Shown piece by piece: positions 16,875 through 26,495 of a stretch of 64,000 nucleotides of DNA. Under the pieces are notes generated by a model, which saw only the letters and a program-made list of their open reading frames with translations, ran no database searches and had not been told where the DNA came from. The position numbers were made by a program, and so were the translations under genes. Numbering within the stretch: the first letter of the stretch is position 1; every line of letters begins with the position of its first letter. The stretch is from an uncultured Sutterella sp. (lineage in GTDB: Bacteria; Pseudomonadota; Gammaproteobacteria; Burkholderiales; Burkholderiaceae_F): positions 1 to 64,000 of the forward strand of contig CAAEPH010000015.1 of NCBI GenBank assembly GCA_900757865.1. Direction: 5' to 3'.

Positions 16875-19469
16875 ATGCGTCAAGACAAGATGACGACTAA
16901 ATTCCAAGAAGCGTTGGGTGAAGCCCAATCGCTTGCCCTCGCGAACGACAATCAGTTTATTGAACCTGTCCACGTGCTCAAGGCGTTGATCGACGATGAA
17001 ACGGGATCCACCAAGAGCCTTTTGGAACAGGCAAGTGTGAATGTTCCCCTTTTACGTAAAGAACTCGATGCGGCCATTGAGCGTTTGCCCAAGGTCTCGG
17101 GTACCGGTGGGGAGATTCAGATTTCGCGTGATACGCTCAACTTGCTCAACCTCACGGAAAAAGAAGCCATGAAGAGCAAGGACGCATACATCTCTACCGA
17201 AATGTTGCTCTTAGCGCTCACGGAAGATAAAAGCAGTGCGGGTGAATTGGCTCGTAAGGCGGGATTGACCAAAGCCGCTATGCAAGCCGCCATTAGCGCT
17301 GTGCGTGGTGGTGACACGGCGGATAACGCCGATGCGGAGCAGCAACGCGAAGCGTTGAAAAAATACACGGTGGATTTGACCGAACGCGCTCGTCAAGGCA
17401 AGTTGGATCCGGTGATTGGTCGTGATGACGAAATTCGTCGCACGATGCAGATTCTGCAGCGTCGCTCGAAGAATAACCCCGTGTTGATTGGTGAACCAGG
17501 TACGGGTAAGACCGCTGTTGTAGAAGGTTTGGCACAACGTATTGTTAACAACGAAGTGCCCGATAGCTTGCGTGGCAAACGTGTGTTGTCGCTGGATATG
17601 GCAGGTCTGATCGCGGGTGCGAAGTACCGTGGTGAGTTTGAAGAGCGTCTCAAGAAGCTTCTCAAAGAAGTCACTGCTGCCAACGGCAACATCATTTTGT
17701 TTATTGATGAATTGCACACCGTGGTGGGCGCTGGCAAGACCGAGGGTAGCATGGATGCCGGCAATATGCTCAAGCCCGCGCTCTCTCGTGGTGAACTACA
17801 TGTCATCGGTGCGACGACGCTTGACGAATACCGCAAGTACGTTGAAAAAGACGCTGCGCTTGAACGTCGTTTCCAAAAGGTCATGATTGATGAACCCAGT
17901 GTGGAAGACACGATTGCTATCCTGCGTGGTCTAAAAGAGCGCTATGAAGCGCACCATGGGGTAGAGATCACGGACCCTGCCATTGTGGCAGCCGCTGAGC
18001 TCTCGCATCGATACATCACCGATCGCTTCTTGCCGGACAAGGCCATTGACTTGATCGACGAAGCGGCGGCCCGTGTGAAGATGGAAATTGACAGCAAGCC
18101 TGAGGCCCTCGATAAGCTCGATCGCCGTTTAATTCAATTAAAGATTGAACGTGAAGCGGTGAAAAAAGAAACCGACGACGCTTCTAAGAAACGCTTACAG
18201 TTGCTCGAAGAAGAAATCGAAAAGCTTCAAAAAGAGTATGCGGACTTGGAAGAAGTTTGGAAGAAGGAAAAGAGTGAAGCGTTGGGTGCCAAGTCGGTGC
18301 GCGATGAGATCGATCAAGTGCGTCGCCAGATGGATGAGTATCGTCGCAGTGCGCAATACGAAAAACTCGCTGAATTGCAGTACTCCGTGTTGCCGAAACT
18401 GGAAGAAAAACTCAAGACTGCTGAACAGCTCGAAGCCGAAGGGCGTCGCCCCACGTTATTGCGTACGGCTGTCGATACGGAAGAAATCGCTGAAGTGGTG
18501 AGTCGTGCGACGGGTATTCCTGTGTCCAAGATGATGGAAGGGGAACGCCAAAAGCTCTTACGCATTGGTGAGGCGTTAAGCAAGCGCGTGGTCGGTCAAG
18601 ACGAAGCGGTGCGTCGCGTGAGTGAAACGATTCTGCGTAGTCGCGCTGGCTTGTCCGATCCGAATCGCCCCTACGGCAGCTTCCTCTTCTTGGGGCCCAC
18701 GGGGGTTGGTAAGACCGAATTGACCAAAGCGTTGGCGGCCTTCCTCTTTGACAGCGAGGATGCGCTGGTGCGTATTGACATGAGTGAGTTCATGGAAAAG
18801 CACAGTGTGGCTCGTCTCATTGGGGCGCCTCCGGGATACGTTGGCTATGAAGAAGGTGGTTATTTGACCGAAGCGGTGCGCCGTAAACCCTACTCCGTCA
18901 TCTTGTTTGATGAAGTGGAAAAAGCTCATCCGGACGTCTTTAACGTCTTGCTTCAGGTGCTCGATGACGGTCGTATGACCGACGGTCAAGGGCGTACGGT
19001 GGATTTCAAGAACACCGTGATCGTGATGACATCCAACTTGGGTGCGAGCGAAATTCAGGAAATGATTGGTCGCCCCCATGATGAGGTTAAACAGGCGGTG
19101 ATGGAAGAAGTGCGTGAACACTTCCGTCCGGAGTTTGTGAACCGTATTGATGAAATCGTGGTCTTTAACGCTCTGGGTAACGATGCGATTCGCAACATTG
19201 CCAAGATCCAGTTGAAGTCGCTCGAAGATCGTGTGCTTGAACAAGGGATCGAGTTGGTGGTGAGTGAGTCGGCTCTGGACGAATTGGCCAAAGTGGGCTT
19301 TGATATTCACTACGGTGCTCGTCCTCTCAAGCGTGCTATTCAAGAGCATATTGAAAATGCCTTGGCTCGCTTGCTGCTCGAAGGCAAGGCTGCGCCTGGC
19401 GATGTGATCGACGTGAGCGCGAGCAACGGAAAATTTGATTTCCAAGTGCGCCAAGCTGCGACAGCTTAA
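16875..19469 (+). CDS. clpB: ATP-dependent disaggregase ClpB
   Basis: 864 residues. ClpB rescues proteins from aggregates together with the DnaK system. Two Clp N-repeats (about 1-145) are followed by AAA-1 (Walker [14 protein letters not shown] at about 206), the long coiled-coil M domain (about 410-525, with [15 protein letters not shown]) and AAA-2 (Walker [14 protein letters not shown] at about 608). The absence of an IGF/L ClpP-binding loop and the presence of the M domain separate it from ClpA/ClpC. The start [10 protein letters not shown] has ggagg 9 nt upstream; an in-frame ATG at 16809 is not preferred. A sigma-32-like promoter lies upstream and a strong terminator downstream. Confidence 0.98.
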   Translation: MRQDKMTTKFQEALGEAQSLALANDNQFIEPVHVLKALIDDETGSTKSLLEQASVNVPLLRKELDAAIERLPKVSGTGGEIQISRDTLNLLNLTEKEAMKSKDAYISTEMLLLALTEDKSSAGELARKAGLTKAAMQAAISAVRGGDTADNADAEQQREALKKYTVDLTERARQGKLDPVIGRDDEIRRTMQILQRRSKNNPVLIGEPGTGKTAVVEGLAQRIVNNEVPDSLRGKRVLSLDMAGLIAGAKYRGEFEERLKKLLKEVTAANGNIILFIDELHTVVGAGKTEGSMDAGNMLKPALSRGELHVIGATTLDEYRKYVEKDAALERRFQKVMIDEPSVEDTIAILRGLKERYEAHHGVEITDPAIVAAAELSHRYITDRFLPDKAIDLIDEAAARVKMEIDSKPEALDKLDRRLIQLKIEREAVKKETDDASKKRLQLLEEEIEKLQKEYADLEEVWKKEKSEALGAKSVRDEIDQVRRQMDEYRRSAQYEKLAELQYSVLPKLEEKLKTAEQLEAEGRRPTLLRTAVDTEEIAEVVSRATGIPVSKMMEGERQKLLRIGEALSKRVVGQDEAVRRVSETILRSRAGLSDPNRPYGSFLFLGPTGVGKTELTKALAAFLFDSEDALVRIDMSEFMEKHSVARLIGAPPGYVGYEEGGYLTEAVRRKPYSVILFDEVEKAHPDVFNVLLQVLDDGRMTDGQGRTVDFKNTVIVMTSNLGASEIQEMIGRPHDEVKQAVMEEVREHFRPEFVNRIDEIVVFNALGNDAIRNIAKIQLKSLEDRVLEQGIELVVSESALDELAKVGFDIHYGARPLKRAIQEHIENALARLLLEGKAAPGDVIDVSASNGKFDFQVRQAATA

Positions 19470-19506
19470 ACGCTGACGTGACAGGGTTATCCTAAGACGA
19501 AGTGTT

Positions 19507-19552
19507 GCGCTGGTGTTGTTGGTCTTAGACCAATGGCATCAGCGCTTTTTTT
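19507..19552 (+). terminator. Terminator of clpB
   Basis: The outer stem gcgctggtg/catcagcgc (19507-19515 with 19537-19545), with an inner stem ttggtc/gaccaa, is followed by seven T residues. Confidence 0.9.
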
Positions 19553-19578
19553 CTGTGTACTCAAAAAAGCAAAGTGCG

Positions 19579-20838
19579 TCAGTTGAGCACCAGCCCCTGT
19601 GGTTGCGCCAAGAGTGTTGTCGATGCTGATTTGATCTCACGCAGTTCACCCGAGGCATTGAGAAAGAGGGTGTCTTTTTCGTCGTTGTCAATCGGATGAG
19701 GATTGGGGTGAATCACCGTCTTGTCGAGCCCAAATTGACGTAACAGGTCATCGATGAGATAGACATAAACCGATGTATTTTCCACCACCGAGATGGAGAT
19801 GACATCGCCCGCGATGAGTGTAGACAGATCGCTCTTTAAGGATAAACCCACGCGGATTTCATCTGGGTAGTCCACTTCTTCATTGTCTGACGTGAAGACC
19901 GCTATGCTAGCGACAAGCTCTTCGGGTTGCGTGTTGAGTTGGTAAACGGTGTTTTGAACGAAAAGGTTTAAGCGAGGCTTGAGCGAGGTGATCGTGAGCG
20001 CTTGATCCATGCTCACTGGCATCATCGGTTCAAGAACCGTTAATTGTGTCCCCTTGGCATTGGGCGCCAAGATGGTGCCGATGCGTTGATTCCAAGCGTC
20101 ATTAATGAGTCGGGCCTGGTGATAACGTTCCACGGGGTTTTCGCCTTGGTTGATGTCCGCAAATTCCATGGAAAACTCAGGGACGCGATGAAAAATCGTC
20201 TCGCCCTTGGGAACCTTGACCGCAAAAAGCAGATGACGCAAGAAGAGCCCGTAGGAGCGTAACCGCTCCATTTGGTAGAGCACGTCAGAGGCCGCATCTT
20301 GGAGCGCTAAATGCGATTTGGGATCGCTGTAAACGACTCCACGCAGTTTCGCCATTTCTCGAACAATGGCTTGGGCGTCGTTGAAGTTCACGATCGCGGG
20401 TGAGGTGGTCGAGACGAGTTGATTGGCGAGCACAATATGGGCATTAGGATTAATGTAGTGCTCTTTGAGCGCTGTAGCGATAGCGTTAATTTGGGCACGC
20501 GACAGTGACGACTCGGGGCGATCTTTGTTCACGAGCGAGGTCATGATGAGGCCGATGCTCAGCAGTTCGGTGACGCTTTCCTCGGTTTCATGTTGATACT
20601 TCACTTCGAAAATCAAGGTCTGGAGATCCAATTGAAGTGGAAGACGCATTTCGGGATGGTGCGACGTTAGTTCATCAATACAGTCGTCAAGCAACTGAAA
20701 AAACGCATCATCGCAGTAGTGATTGGCCAAAAATGTCCGTAGACGGTTGTGCACCACGCGACGGTCATTAAAGGAGCTGTACATACTGAGAAGCGACAAC
20801 AGGGAGAGCAGTTCAGTACGTTCAGAGGTGGTAGTCAT
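19579..20838 (-). CDS. Protein of unknown function, downstream of putP
   Basis: 419 residues; I do not recognise the family. The N-terminal 190 residues look all-helical (TELLSLLSLLSMYSSF, FQLLDDCIDEL, ELLSIGLIMTSLVNK). The C-terminal half has alternating beta-type patterns (RLNLFVQNTVYQLN, ELVASIAVFT, DEIRVGLSLKSD, VYVYLIDDLLRQFG). There is no signal peptide, membrane helix, metal motif or P-loop. The ATG at 20838 (MTTTSERTEL) has only a poor ribosome-binding site; the frame is open further upstream into the end of putP. It lies 97 bp after putP on the same strand, separated by a 16-bp hairpin. The clear codon structure over 1.2 kb supports a real gene. Confidence 0.7.
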   Translation of the reverse strand: MTTTSERTELLSLLSLLSMYSSFNDRRVVHNRLRTFLANHYCDDAFFQLLDDCIDELTSHHPEMRLPLQLDLQTLIFEVKYQHETEESVTELLSIGLIMTSLVNKDRPESSLSRAQINAIATALKEHYINPNAHIVLANQLVSTTSPAIVNFNDAQAIVREMAKLRGVVYSDPKSHLALQDAASDVLYQMERLRSYGLFLRHLLFAVKVPKGETIFHRVPEFSMEFADINQGENPVERYHQARLINDAWNQRIGTILAPNAKGTQLTVLEPMMPVSMDQALTITSLKPRLNLFVQNTVYQLNTQPEELVASIAVFTSDNEEVDYPDEIRVGLSLKSDLSTLIAGDVISISVVENTSVYVYLIDDLLRQFGLDKTVIHPNPHPIDNDEKDTLFLNASGELREIKSASTTLLAQPQGLVLN

Positions 20839-20862
20839 AAGAGAAGTAGCAACAAAGGTAAG

Positions 20863-20904
20863 CCTTTGGGCATCGTGTGAAGCATGCCCACACGATGCCA
20901 AAGG
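20863..20904 (-). other. Strong hairpin between putP and the unknown gene
   Basis: The arms 20863-20879 and 20889-20904 (cacacgatgccaaagg) pair over 16 bp with one bulged G and a 9-nt loop. There is no T-run on the minus strand, so it is not a standard terminator. It may protect the putP mRNA end or moderate read-through. Confidence 0.6.
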
Positions 20905-20935
20905 TGAAAAGAAACACAGACGTGATGAAGAAAGC

Positions 20936-22423
20936 TTAGGCGTTTTTGATGATGTGGTCAACATCGTCAAAAACTTTGGTCACCGCGGCAGGTGGTGCTT
21001 TGTCAAGTAGGCTCACGACGACAATAGCCAACGTGGCCAATAGGAAGCCCGGGACGATTTCGTAGAGGTTAAACCAAGCGCCCTGATGCCAAATCAAAAC
21101 CGTGGCAGCCCCGACAATCATGCCCGCTATGGCACCGTTTCGGGTCATGCGACGCCACCAGAGGGAAAGAATAATGAGCGGGCCAAAGGCTGCACCAAAT
21201 CCGGCCCAAGCATACGAGACAAGCGAGAGCACCAAACTGTTGGGGTCACGAGCCAACCACACCGCAACGAGGGAAATCGCAAGAACCATGGAGCGGCCCA
21301 CCCAAACCAATTCTTTTTGAGCGGCCTTGGGGCGCAAGAAGGTGCGATAAAAGTCTTCGGTGAGCGTGGACGAGCAGACCAAGAGTTGTGCTGAAAGCGT
21401 GGACATGACGGCCGCCAAGATGGCTGACATCAAAATCCCGGCGATCCAAGGATTAAAGAGGAGCCCAGAGAGCACAATAAAAACGCGTTCGTGGTTTTCG
21501 TTAACGAGCCCCGCCACGTCTTGGTGTTCGGCAAAATACGCTGCGCCAAAAAAGCCCACGCCAATGGCGCCCGCGAGGCAGAAAATCATCCAGAGCGTAC
21601 CGACGCGACGAGCGTTAGGAATCACTTTGATGGAACGCGCTGCCATGAATCGAATAAGGATGTGGGGTTGCCCAAAGTAACCTAACCCCCAAGCAGCCAA
21701 ACTGACAATGCCAATGAAGGTCTGGTTCTTGAGGATATCCAGCATGGAGGGATCAATCGCGGCCACACGAGCTGTTGCTTGTGAAAAGCCTCCTAAGTCG
21801 TGAATAACGGCAAATGGAGTCACAATAAGCGCAATGCACATCAGTGTGGCTTGAATGGCGTCGGTCCACGAGACGGCCAAAAAGCCCCCTAAAAAGACAT
21901 AGAAAATCGTGCAGATGGCCCCGATATAAAGGCTGGTGGTGTAAGGGAGGCCAAAGGTGTTTTCAAAAAGTCGTGCCCCGGCGACAACCCCGGAGGCGCA
22001 GTAAATGGTGAAGAAAATCAAAATCACCGTGGCAGCCACGATACGCAGTAGATTTTGTTTGTCGGCAAAACGGTGCGAAAAGAAGTCCGGTAATGTTAAT
22101 GCGTTATGGGCTTTTTCAGTATATAGACGCAGACGTGTCGCGACCAAGCACCAATTGATATAGGCCCCTAACGTTAATCCAAACGCAATCCATGCCGAAG
22201 AAATACCCGAGGCAAAGACCGCGCCCGGTAGTCCCATCAATAACCATCCGCTCATGTCGGAGGCGCCCACTGAGAGCGCCGTAATCAGACCACCCAGACT
22301 GCGTCCGCCCAAGATGTAGTCCGAGTAGTTGCGTGTGTAATAGTACGCAAAGAACCCAACCCCCACCATGAGGATCATGTAGGCAATGAAAGTGATGGCT
22401 GTAGGATTAGTGAACATGGACAA
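20936..22423 (-). CDS. putP: Sodium/proline symporter PutP
   Basis: 495 residues. It is a solute:sodium symporter of 13 membrane helices that imports proline with Na+. Conserved stretches include ALSVGASDMSGWLLMGLPGA in helix 2 (Na+/proline site), FFTIYCASGVVAGARLFE, and SAILAAVMSTLSAQLLVCSS with the helix-8 serine/threonines. The length matches E. coli PutP (502). No putA is adjacent. A TATACT -10-like box on the minus strand (22506-22511) may be its promoter. Confidence 0.93.
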   Translation of the reverse strand: MSMFTNPTAITFIAYMILMVGVGFFAYYYTRNYSDYILGGRSLGGLITALSVGASDMSGWLLMGLPGAVFASGISSAWIAFGLTLGAYINWCLVATRLRLYTEKAHNALTLPDFFSHRFADKQNLLRIVAATVILIFFTIYCASGVVAGARLFENTFGLPYTTSLYIGAICTIFYVFLGGFLAVSWTDAIQATLMCIALIVTPFAVIHDLGGFSQATARVAAIDPSMLDILKNQTFIGIVSLAAWGLGYFGQPHILIRFMAARSIKVIPNARRVGTLWMIFCLAGAIGVGFFGAAYFAEHQDVAGLVNENHERVFIVLSGLLFNPWIAGILMSAILAAVMSTLSAQLLVCSSTLTEDFYRTFLRPKAAQKELVWVGRSMVLAISLVAVWLARDPNSLVLSLVSYAWAGFGAAFGPLIILSLWWRRMTRNGAIAGMIVGAATVLIWHQGAWFNLYEIVPGFLLATLAIVVVSLLDKAPPAAVTKVFDDVDHIIKNA

Positions 22424-22577
22424 ACATCAAGAGAAAAAGTGAACACAGGGGAGGGAAGGTGATGAGACAGGCTTCCCGTGAGAAAATGTAAAAATTAGCC
22501 TACAAAGTATACGGGCTGACGGCGCTCGATGGGAATAAAAACCGACATCAGATTGATCTCTAGGCAGTTTTACTGAG

Positions 22578-22619
22578 AGAAAAAAGGCCCACTTTGGGCA
22601 AAAACCAAAGCAGGCCTTG
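22578..22619 (-). terminator. Terminator of yjiH-yjiG
   Basis: On the minus strand, AAGGCCTGCTTTGG pairs with CCAAAGTGGGCCTT around a TG/TG internal mismatch (arms 22605-22618 and 22584-22597). A T-run follows. Confidence 0.85.
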
Positions 22620-22645
22620 ATTGTATACCTTTAGTGCGAAGCCGA

Positions 22646-23122
22646 TTAGCTAGCTAAGACGAGCAGACGCATCACGTAAAGGCTCAAGAACGCGGTGATG
22701 ACCGGCAACGACATGATCAAGGGCAAGTCCTTACCCTTAATGCCAATCACACCTAAGCAACGGCCCATGTACTGTACCTGAGAACCCATGAGGTAAATGG
22801 CCGGTGTCACAATGGCCAAGTCCGTACCCGTCACAGCACCCGCGGAGAAGAGTGCGACGGCCACGCCAACACCGCCACCCATGGACATCCAAGCGCCGAG
22901 CAGGATAGTCGCAGCAATGCCAGGCAGACCAAAGATGGCCATCAACGGGCCACACACGTCGCCAATAATGTCCAAAAGGCCAGAGTGTTTGAGGATCTTA
23001 ATGATCACGAACGCCATCAACACGTTCGGAATGGTGGAACTTGTGGCGATCTGCCAACCATGGACAGCCCCTTTAACGAAGACGTCCGTAATCATCGGTT
23101 TTGAATTGCTTGTGGAAGACAT
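22646..23122 (-). CDS. yjiG: YjiG-like membrane protein (nucleoside-recognition/SpmB type)
   Basis: 158 residues, about the length of E. coli YjiG (153) and closely similar in order of motifs: SSTIPNVLMAFVIIKILK, GLLDIIG, FGLPGIAATILLGAWMSMGGGVGVAVALFSAGA, and AIYLMGSQVQYMGRCLG. It carries the Gate (nucleoside-recognition) domain, four or five membrane helices and no known substrate. It is paired with yjiH 50 bp upstream; the two probably form one membrane complex. E. coli has the same pair beside iadA, which is absent here. Confidence 0.88.
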   Translation of the reverse strand: MSSTSNSKPMITDVFVKGAVHGWQIATSSTIPNVLMAFVIIKILKHSGLLDIIGDVCGPLMAIFGLPGIAATILLGAWMSMGGGVGVAVALFSAGAVTGTDLAIVTPAIYLMGSQVQYMGRCLGVIGIKGKDLPLIMSLPVITAFLSLYVMRLLVLAS

Positions 23123-23172
23123 AATAATTCCCTTACTTATCGATCGTTAGCGAAGAAAAGTTCTGCCGATGA

Positions 23173-23883
23173 TTAAGCCGCTTTACGACGGCGGAAAAGC
23201 AGAGCAACACGCATGAGGTTCGCGCAAACGAGCTTACCGACGAGCATCACGCCAAGGCAAACGCCCAACGAAACCGGGACAGCCTGAGAGCCGTCAGCCG
23301 CCGTGAGCGTAAAGAGCACGGCACCAGAGCCCATGAAGTTTGTGATGGCCGCGTCAGCACTCAACTGGAAGGCCGCAAACTTTAAGGTTTCTTCGTCGTT
23401 TAAGTCACCCGCGTCGCGCAACTGACGTGTCAGAGCAGCGCCCGAGTCGGTCGACTGTAAGGAAGCGATCAAAGCTAGCGTTGCAGAACCCGGCACGCCG
23501 ATCAAAGGACGCAGAATCGGGGTAAGGAGGTTACGAGCAGCATCGAGGGCGCCGTAGAACTCAAACACCGTGACCATTGCCAAGGCAAACATCACAGCAG
23601 GAATGAGCCCCAAGGCAAACATGAAGCCGTCAATAGCCCCAGAGCCGCCTTTACCACGGTAGTTGGCCATGGTGGTAGCAAGGTCACCCGCCTTATCGCT
23701 AACGGAGGCAACCAAAGTCCCGAAACTGCCGTTTAAGGTTGTAAAGTCAAAGACACCCCACCACTCTTTGCTCTGGCAAATCCCAGAGAAAAAGATAATG
23801 GCGAAAATCAAAGAGAGATAGGCACCGATACCCGGCTTTTTGGGTGTGCTGGTGTTCGGTGTTTCAGTTGTAGTAGCAGACAT
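23173..23883 (-). CDS. yjiH: YjiH-like membrane protein (nucleoside-recognition/SpmA type)
   Basis: 236 residues. This is the partner of YjiG. A polar Thr/Pro-rich start (MSATTTETPNTSTPKKPG) is followed by hydrophobic segments and the Gate-domain core LTPILRPLIGVPGSATLALIASLQSTDSGAALTRQLR. Its length is near E. coli YjiH (227). The substrate is unknown; related proteins are annotated as possible nucleoside or peptide exporters without proof. It is the first gene of a two-gene operon, and a TACAAT box on the minus strand (23986-23991) may be its -10. Confidence 0.87.
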   Translation of the reverse strand: MSATTTETPNTSTPKKPGIGAYLSLIFAIIFFSGICQSKEWWGVFDFTTLNGSFGTLVASVSDKAGDLATTMANYRGKGGSGAIDGFMFALGLIPAVMFALAMVTVFEFYGALDAARNLLTPILRPLIGVPGSATLALIASLQSTDSGAALTRQLRDAGDLNDEETLKFAAFQLSADAAITNFMGSGAVLFTLTAADGSQAVPVSLGVCLGVMLVGKLVCANLMRVALLFRRRKAA

Positions 23884-23965
23884 AGCCGAAGTCCTTTTGA
23901 GGGAAAGGAAAAATGCACTAAGCTAAGTAGTAGAAAAAAGTCTAAAGCTGCCTTTTCGCCCTTAG

Positions 23966-24075
23966 CCTAGCACCGGAACAGTCTTATTGTATATGAATTA
24001 CGTTGCTGGCTCTGTAGTGGCTAATACTTAGGCGGACTGCAAAACGGTAAAGGTCCGCCCAAGCCCTGTGCTAGG
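23966..24075 (-). promoter_or_regulatory. Nested inverted repeats upstream of yjiH
   Basis: The outer pair cctagcac/gtgctagg (23966-23973 with 24068-24075) encloses the inner pair ggcggac/gtccgcc (24031-24037 with 24053-24059). The inner one may act as the 3' hairpin of moaA, though it lacks a T-run. A possible yjiH -10 (23986-23991) lies inside, so these may be operator half-sites rather than RNA structure. Confidence 0.35.
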
Positions 24076-24138
24076 ACAAGGAAATGCTAGAAAAATAGGA
24101 AAAAGCATGAAGCTTCTACCTCTTTCGGGATAGGGATG

Positions 24139-25251
24139 TTAACCGCCAATAAAGTTCATTTCGACCTTGGGGCGATCGGGTGAAAGGCCTAAGCTACGAA
24201 GCTCGGAGTAGTGATCTTCTCGAGCGCTCCAGATGCGTCCCAGGGCTTCTTCAATTTCGTCGTCCGTGGCGCCACCGCGCAACATCGTGCGCAAGTCAAA
24301 GCCTTGTGTCGCGAATAGGCACAAAAAGAGCCGTCCATCCATACTCAATCGCGCGCGTGAGCAGTCGTGGCAGAAGGCCTGAGTGACCGATGAGATGCAA
24401 CCGATTTCTCCCGCGCCGTCAAGATAGCGCCAACGTGAGGCGGTCTCTCCGAGGTAATTGGCGCCGATGGGCTCGATAGGCCAACGTTCATTAATGAGTT
24501 TGACAATCTCGGCGCTGGGCACCACATCGGTCATGCGCCAACCGTTGGCGGTACCGACGTCCATGTACTCAATAAAGCGAGGAATGACACCAGTGTGGCG
24601 GAATCGCTCGCAAATGCGAAGTACTTCCGCCTCGTTAACGCCACGCTTGACCACCGTGTTGACTTTAACGAGAAAGCCCAAGTGAAGGGCGGTGTCGATA
24701 CCTTCGAGCACTTTCGCTGCCGGGAAGCCCACGTCGTTAAAACCTTGGAAAATGTTTTCATCAATGGCGTCAAGCGAAACGGTGAGGCGACGTAAACCCG
24801 CCTCCCATAAGGCAGGCGCTTTCTTCTTCAAAATGGAGGCGTTGGTGGTCATCGCAATATCAATAGGACGACCGTTGGGTTGCCGCAGTTGACTAAGCGA
24901 GGCAACGAGATTTTCAATGCCTTTTCTCAAAAGGGGTTCACCACCCGTGAGACGAAGTTTTTCCACCCCGTTTTTGACGGCCAGCGAGGCAATGCGTTCA
25001 ATTTCTTCAAAGGTAAGCAGCTCGGTATGCCCCAGGAAAGTGTGCTGCTTATCAAACTTTTCTTTAGGCATGCAGTAGCGACAGCGGAAGTTGCAGTGAT
25101 CCGTGACAGAAATGCGAAGGTCTCTCAACGGGCGCTGACGACGATCCTGCCAGTGTCCTTCACGACGCTCAATCGACCCGGTCTGGGGAATGGGTAAACT
25201 CCCCACCCGAGAGGCATCCGCTATTGAAATGACGCGTTTTGTGGATTCCAT
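24139..25251 (-). CDS. moaA: GTP 3',8-cyclase MoaA (radical SAM)
   Basis: 370 residues. MoaA catalyses the first step of molybdenum cofactor synthesis, rearranging GTP to 3',8-cyclo-GTP. The radical-SAM cluster motif is CNFRCRYC (about 53-60). The second, GTP-binding [4Fe-4S] cluster is FCHDC plus a later Cys in GRLFLCL. The chain ends in the required Gly-Gly (NFIGG). It is longer than E. coli MoaA (329) by an N-terminal extension of about 40 residues, which is common in Burkholderiales. It is separated from the moeA-moaD-moaE cluster by about 8 kb. A TATAAT-like box on the minus strand lies at 25323-25328. Confidence 0.96.
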   Translation of the reverse strand: MESTKRVISIADASRVGSLPIPQTGSIERREGHWQDRRQRPLRDLRISVTDHCNFRCRYCMPKEKFDKQHTFLGHTELLTFEEIERIASLAVKNGVEKLRLTGGEPLLRKGIENLVASLSQLRQPNGRPIDIAMTTNASILKKKAPALWEAGLRRLTVSLDAIDENIFQGFNDVGFPAAKVLEGIDTALHLGFLVKVNTVVKRGVNEAEVLRICERFRHTGVIPRFIEYMDVGTANGWRMTDVVPSAEIVKLINERWPIEPIGANYLGETASRWRYLDGAGEIGCISSVTQAFCHDCSRARLSMDGRLFLCLFATQGFDLRTMLRGGATDDEIEEALGRIWSAREDHYSELRSLGLSPDRPKVEMNFIGG

Positions 25252-25343
25252 TGTCTCTGTCTCCAGCTTTTGGGTCGTAGAAGAGTGCCTAAGTACCTTT
25301 TCTACGCAAGCCTAATGTTGTGATTATAGGGCTCGATCGTGAA

Positions 25344-26276
25344 CTAAACCTTAGTGGCGTCCGCGAGTTCAGCGACGGCACAGTAAAACTCGTATCGTGC
25401 GGGATCAATGAGCCCCTCTTCAACCGCTTTTTTTACATTACAGTTGGGTTCATGAAGGTGTCGGCAATTGAAAAAGCGACACCCGTCCACGTACTGTGCA
25501 ATGTCGGGCATGGCTCGCAGAATATCGTTAAGACTCAAGTGCGCGAGTCCAAACTCTTGAAATCCCGGCGAGTCAATGATGGCGCCAGACCACCCTCCCA
25601 GCGCACCATCGTAGTACTGCGCCGCTGTGGTGGTTTGTTTGCCTAAGTTGAGTGCCTGGGAATACTGTTGGGTCGCTGCTTTAGCTTCAGGAATGAGGAG
25701 ATTCAATAGGGTTGACTTGCCCATACCGGATTGCCCCACCAAGAGCGTGACTTTATGTTCAAGTTGTTCAAGTAAAGCCGTGCGAGTTTTCTCTGGCTCT
25801 TCCACGGCAGAGACTTCCAGTGTGGGTTGCCCAATTTTCTTGAGAAGTTCAATGGCGTTAGCGGCCAAGTTGTCCTCGTCGGGTAAGGCTTTTTTATTTC
25901 GAATCACCAAGGCTGGAATCTCGGCTTGATGGGCGGCCAAGAGGGCTTTCCAGATAAACCACGGATTAAAACGAGGTTTGCTAGCAAAGACAATGGCAAC
26001 GCAGTCGATGTTGGCGGCAAGCGTTTTGATACGCCACTCGTCCGAGCGGTACAGAATGTTGCGACGTGGTGCAATGTCTTCGATGGCGACCACCCCCGAG
26101 ACGGGCGGGGTAAACGTGACCGTGTCGCCCACGCAAACGTCCCCTTTTTTACCACGACGATGTGCTTCAAGTTTTTCGCCATTGGCTGTGAGCACTTTGT
26201 AATGTCGACCATGCCCGGCGATCACGAGGCCTGAGGAAAGGGAAGAGGCGGATGTCGAGGGCTTTTTTTCTCGCAT
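25344..26276 (-). CDS. rsgA: Ribosome small-subunit-dependent GTPase RsgA
   Basis: 310 residues. RsgA is a circularly permuted GTPase that checks late 30S assembly. An N-terminal OB fold is followed by the permuted G motifs: G4-type VIRNKKALPD, then G1 GQSGMGKSTLLN and G3 DSPGFQEFGL, and a zinc-binding segment with CRFFNCRHLHEPNC. The ATG at 26276 (MREKKPSTSAS) gives a normal-length protein; the frame is open up to 26351 and the ribosome-binding site is weak. It is divergent from orn, a common arrangement in betaproteobacteria. Confidence 0.93.
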   Translation of the reverse strand: MREKKPSTSASSLSSGLVIAGHGRHYKVLTANGEKLEAHRRGKKGDVCVGDTVTFTPPVSGVVAIEDIAPRRNILYRSDEWRIKTLAANIDCVAIVFASKPRFNPWFIWKALLAAHQAEIPALVIRNKKALPDEDNLAANAIELLKKIGQPTLEVSAVEEPEKTRTALLEQLEHKVTLLVGQSGMGKSTLLNLLIPEAKAATQQYSQALNLGKQTTTAAQYYDGALGGWSGAIIDSPGFQEFGLAHLSLNDILRAMPDIAQYVDGCRFFNCRHLHEPNCNVKKAVEEGLIDPARYEFYCAVAELADATKV

Positions 26277-26495
26277 GACAACGTTGGTGAAAGCGCAAAG
26301 GAAGAATGAAAAATAAAGGTGCGCTCTTTTTAGAGCAAACGATCCAACCATTGTAATGAGCTAAACGGGATTTCGCTAGAATGCGGATGGGCCTAGGTCG
26401 ATTGGCCATGAGTAAAAAGATAAAGTGTTAAACTCATGGCTTGCCTCATGTGGGCAGCGAATAAGCCTTTAGTTAAGTCACTAAGAGAAAACACT

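Noticed and set aside
18576..19454. 292-codon minus-strand open frame inside clpB
   Set aside because: It is the antisense shadow of a conserved gene with strong codon bias; the translation shows no family features.
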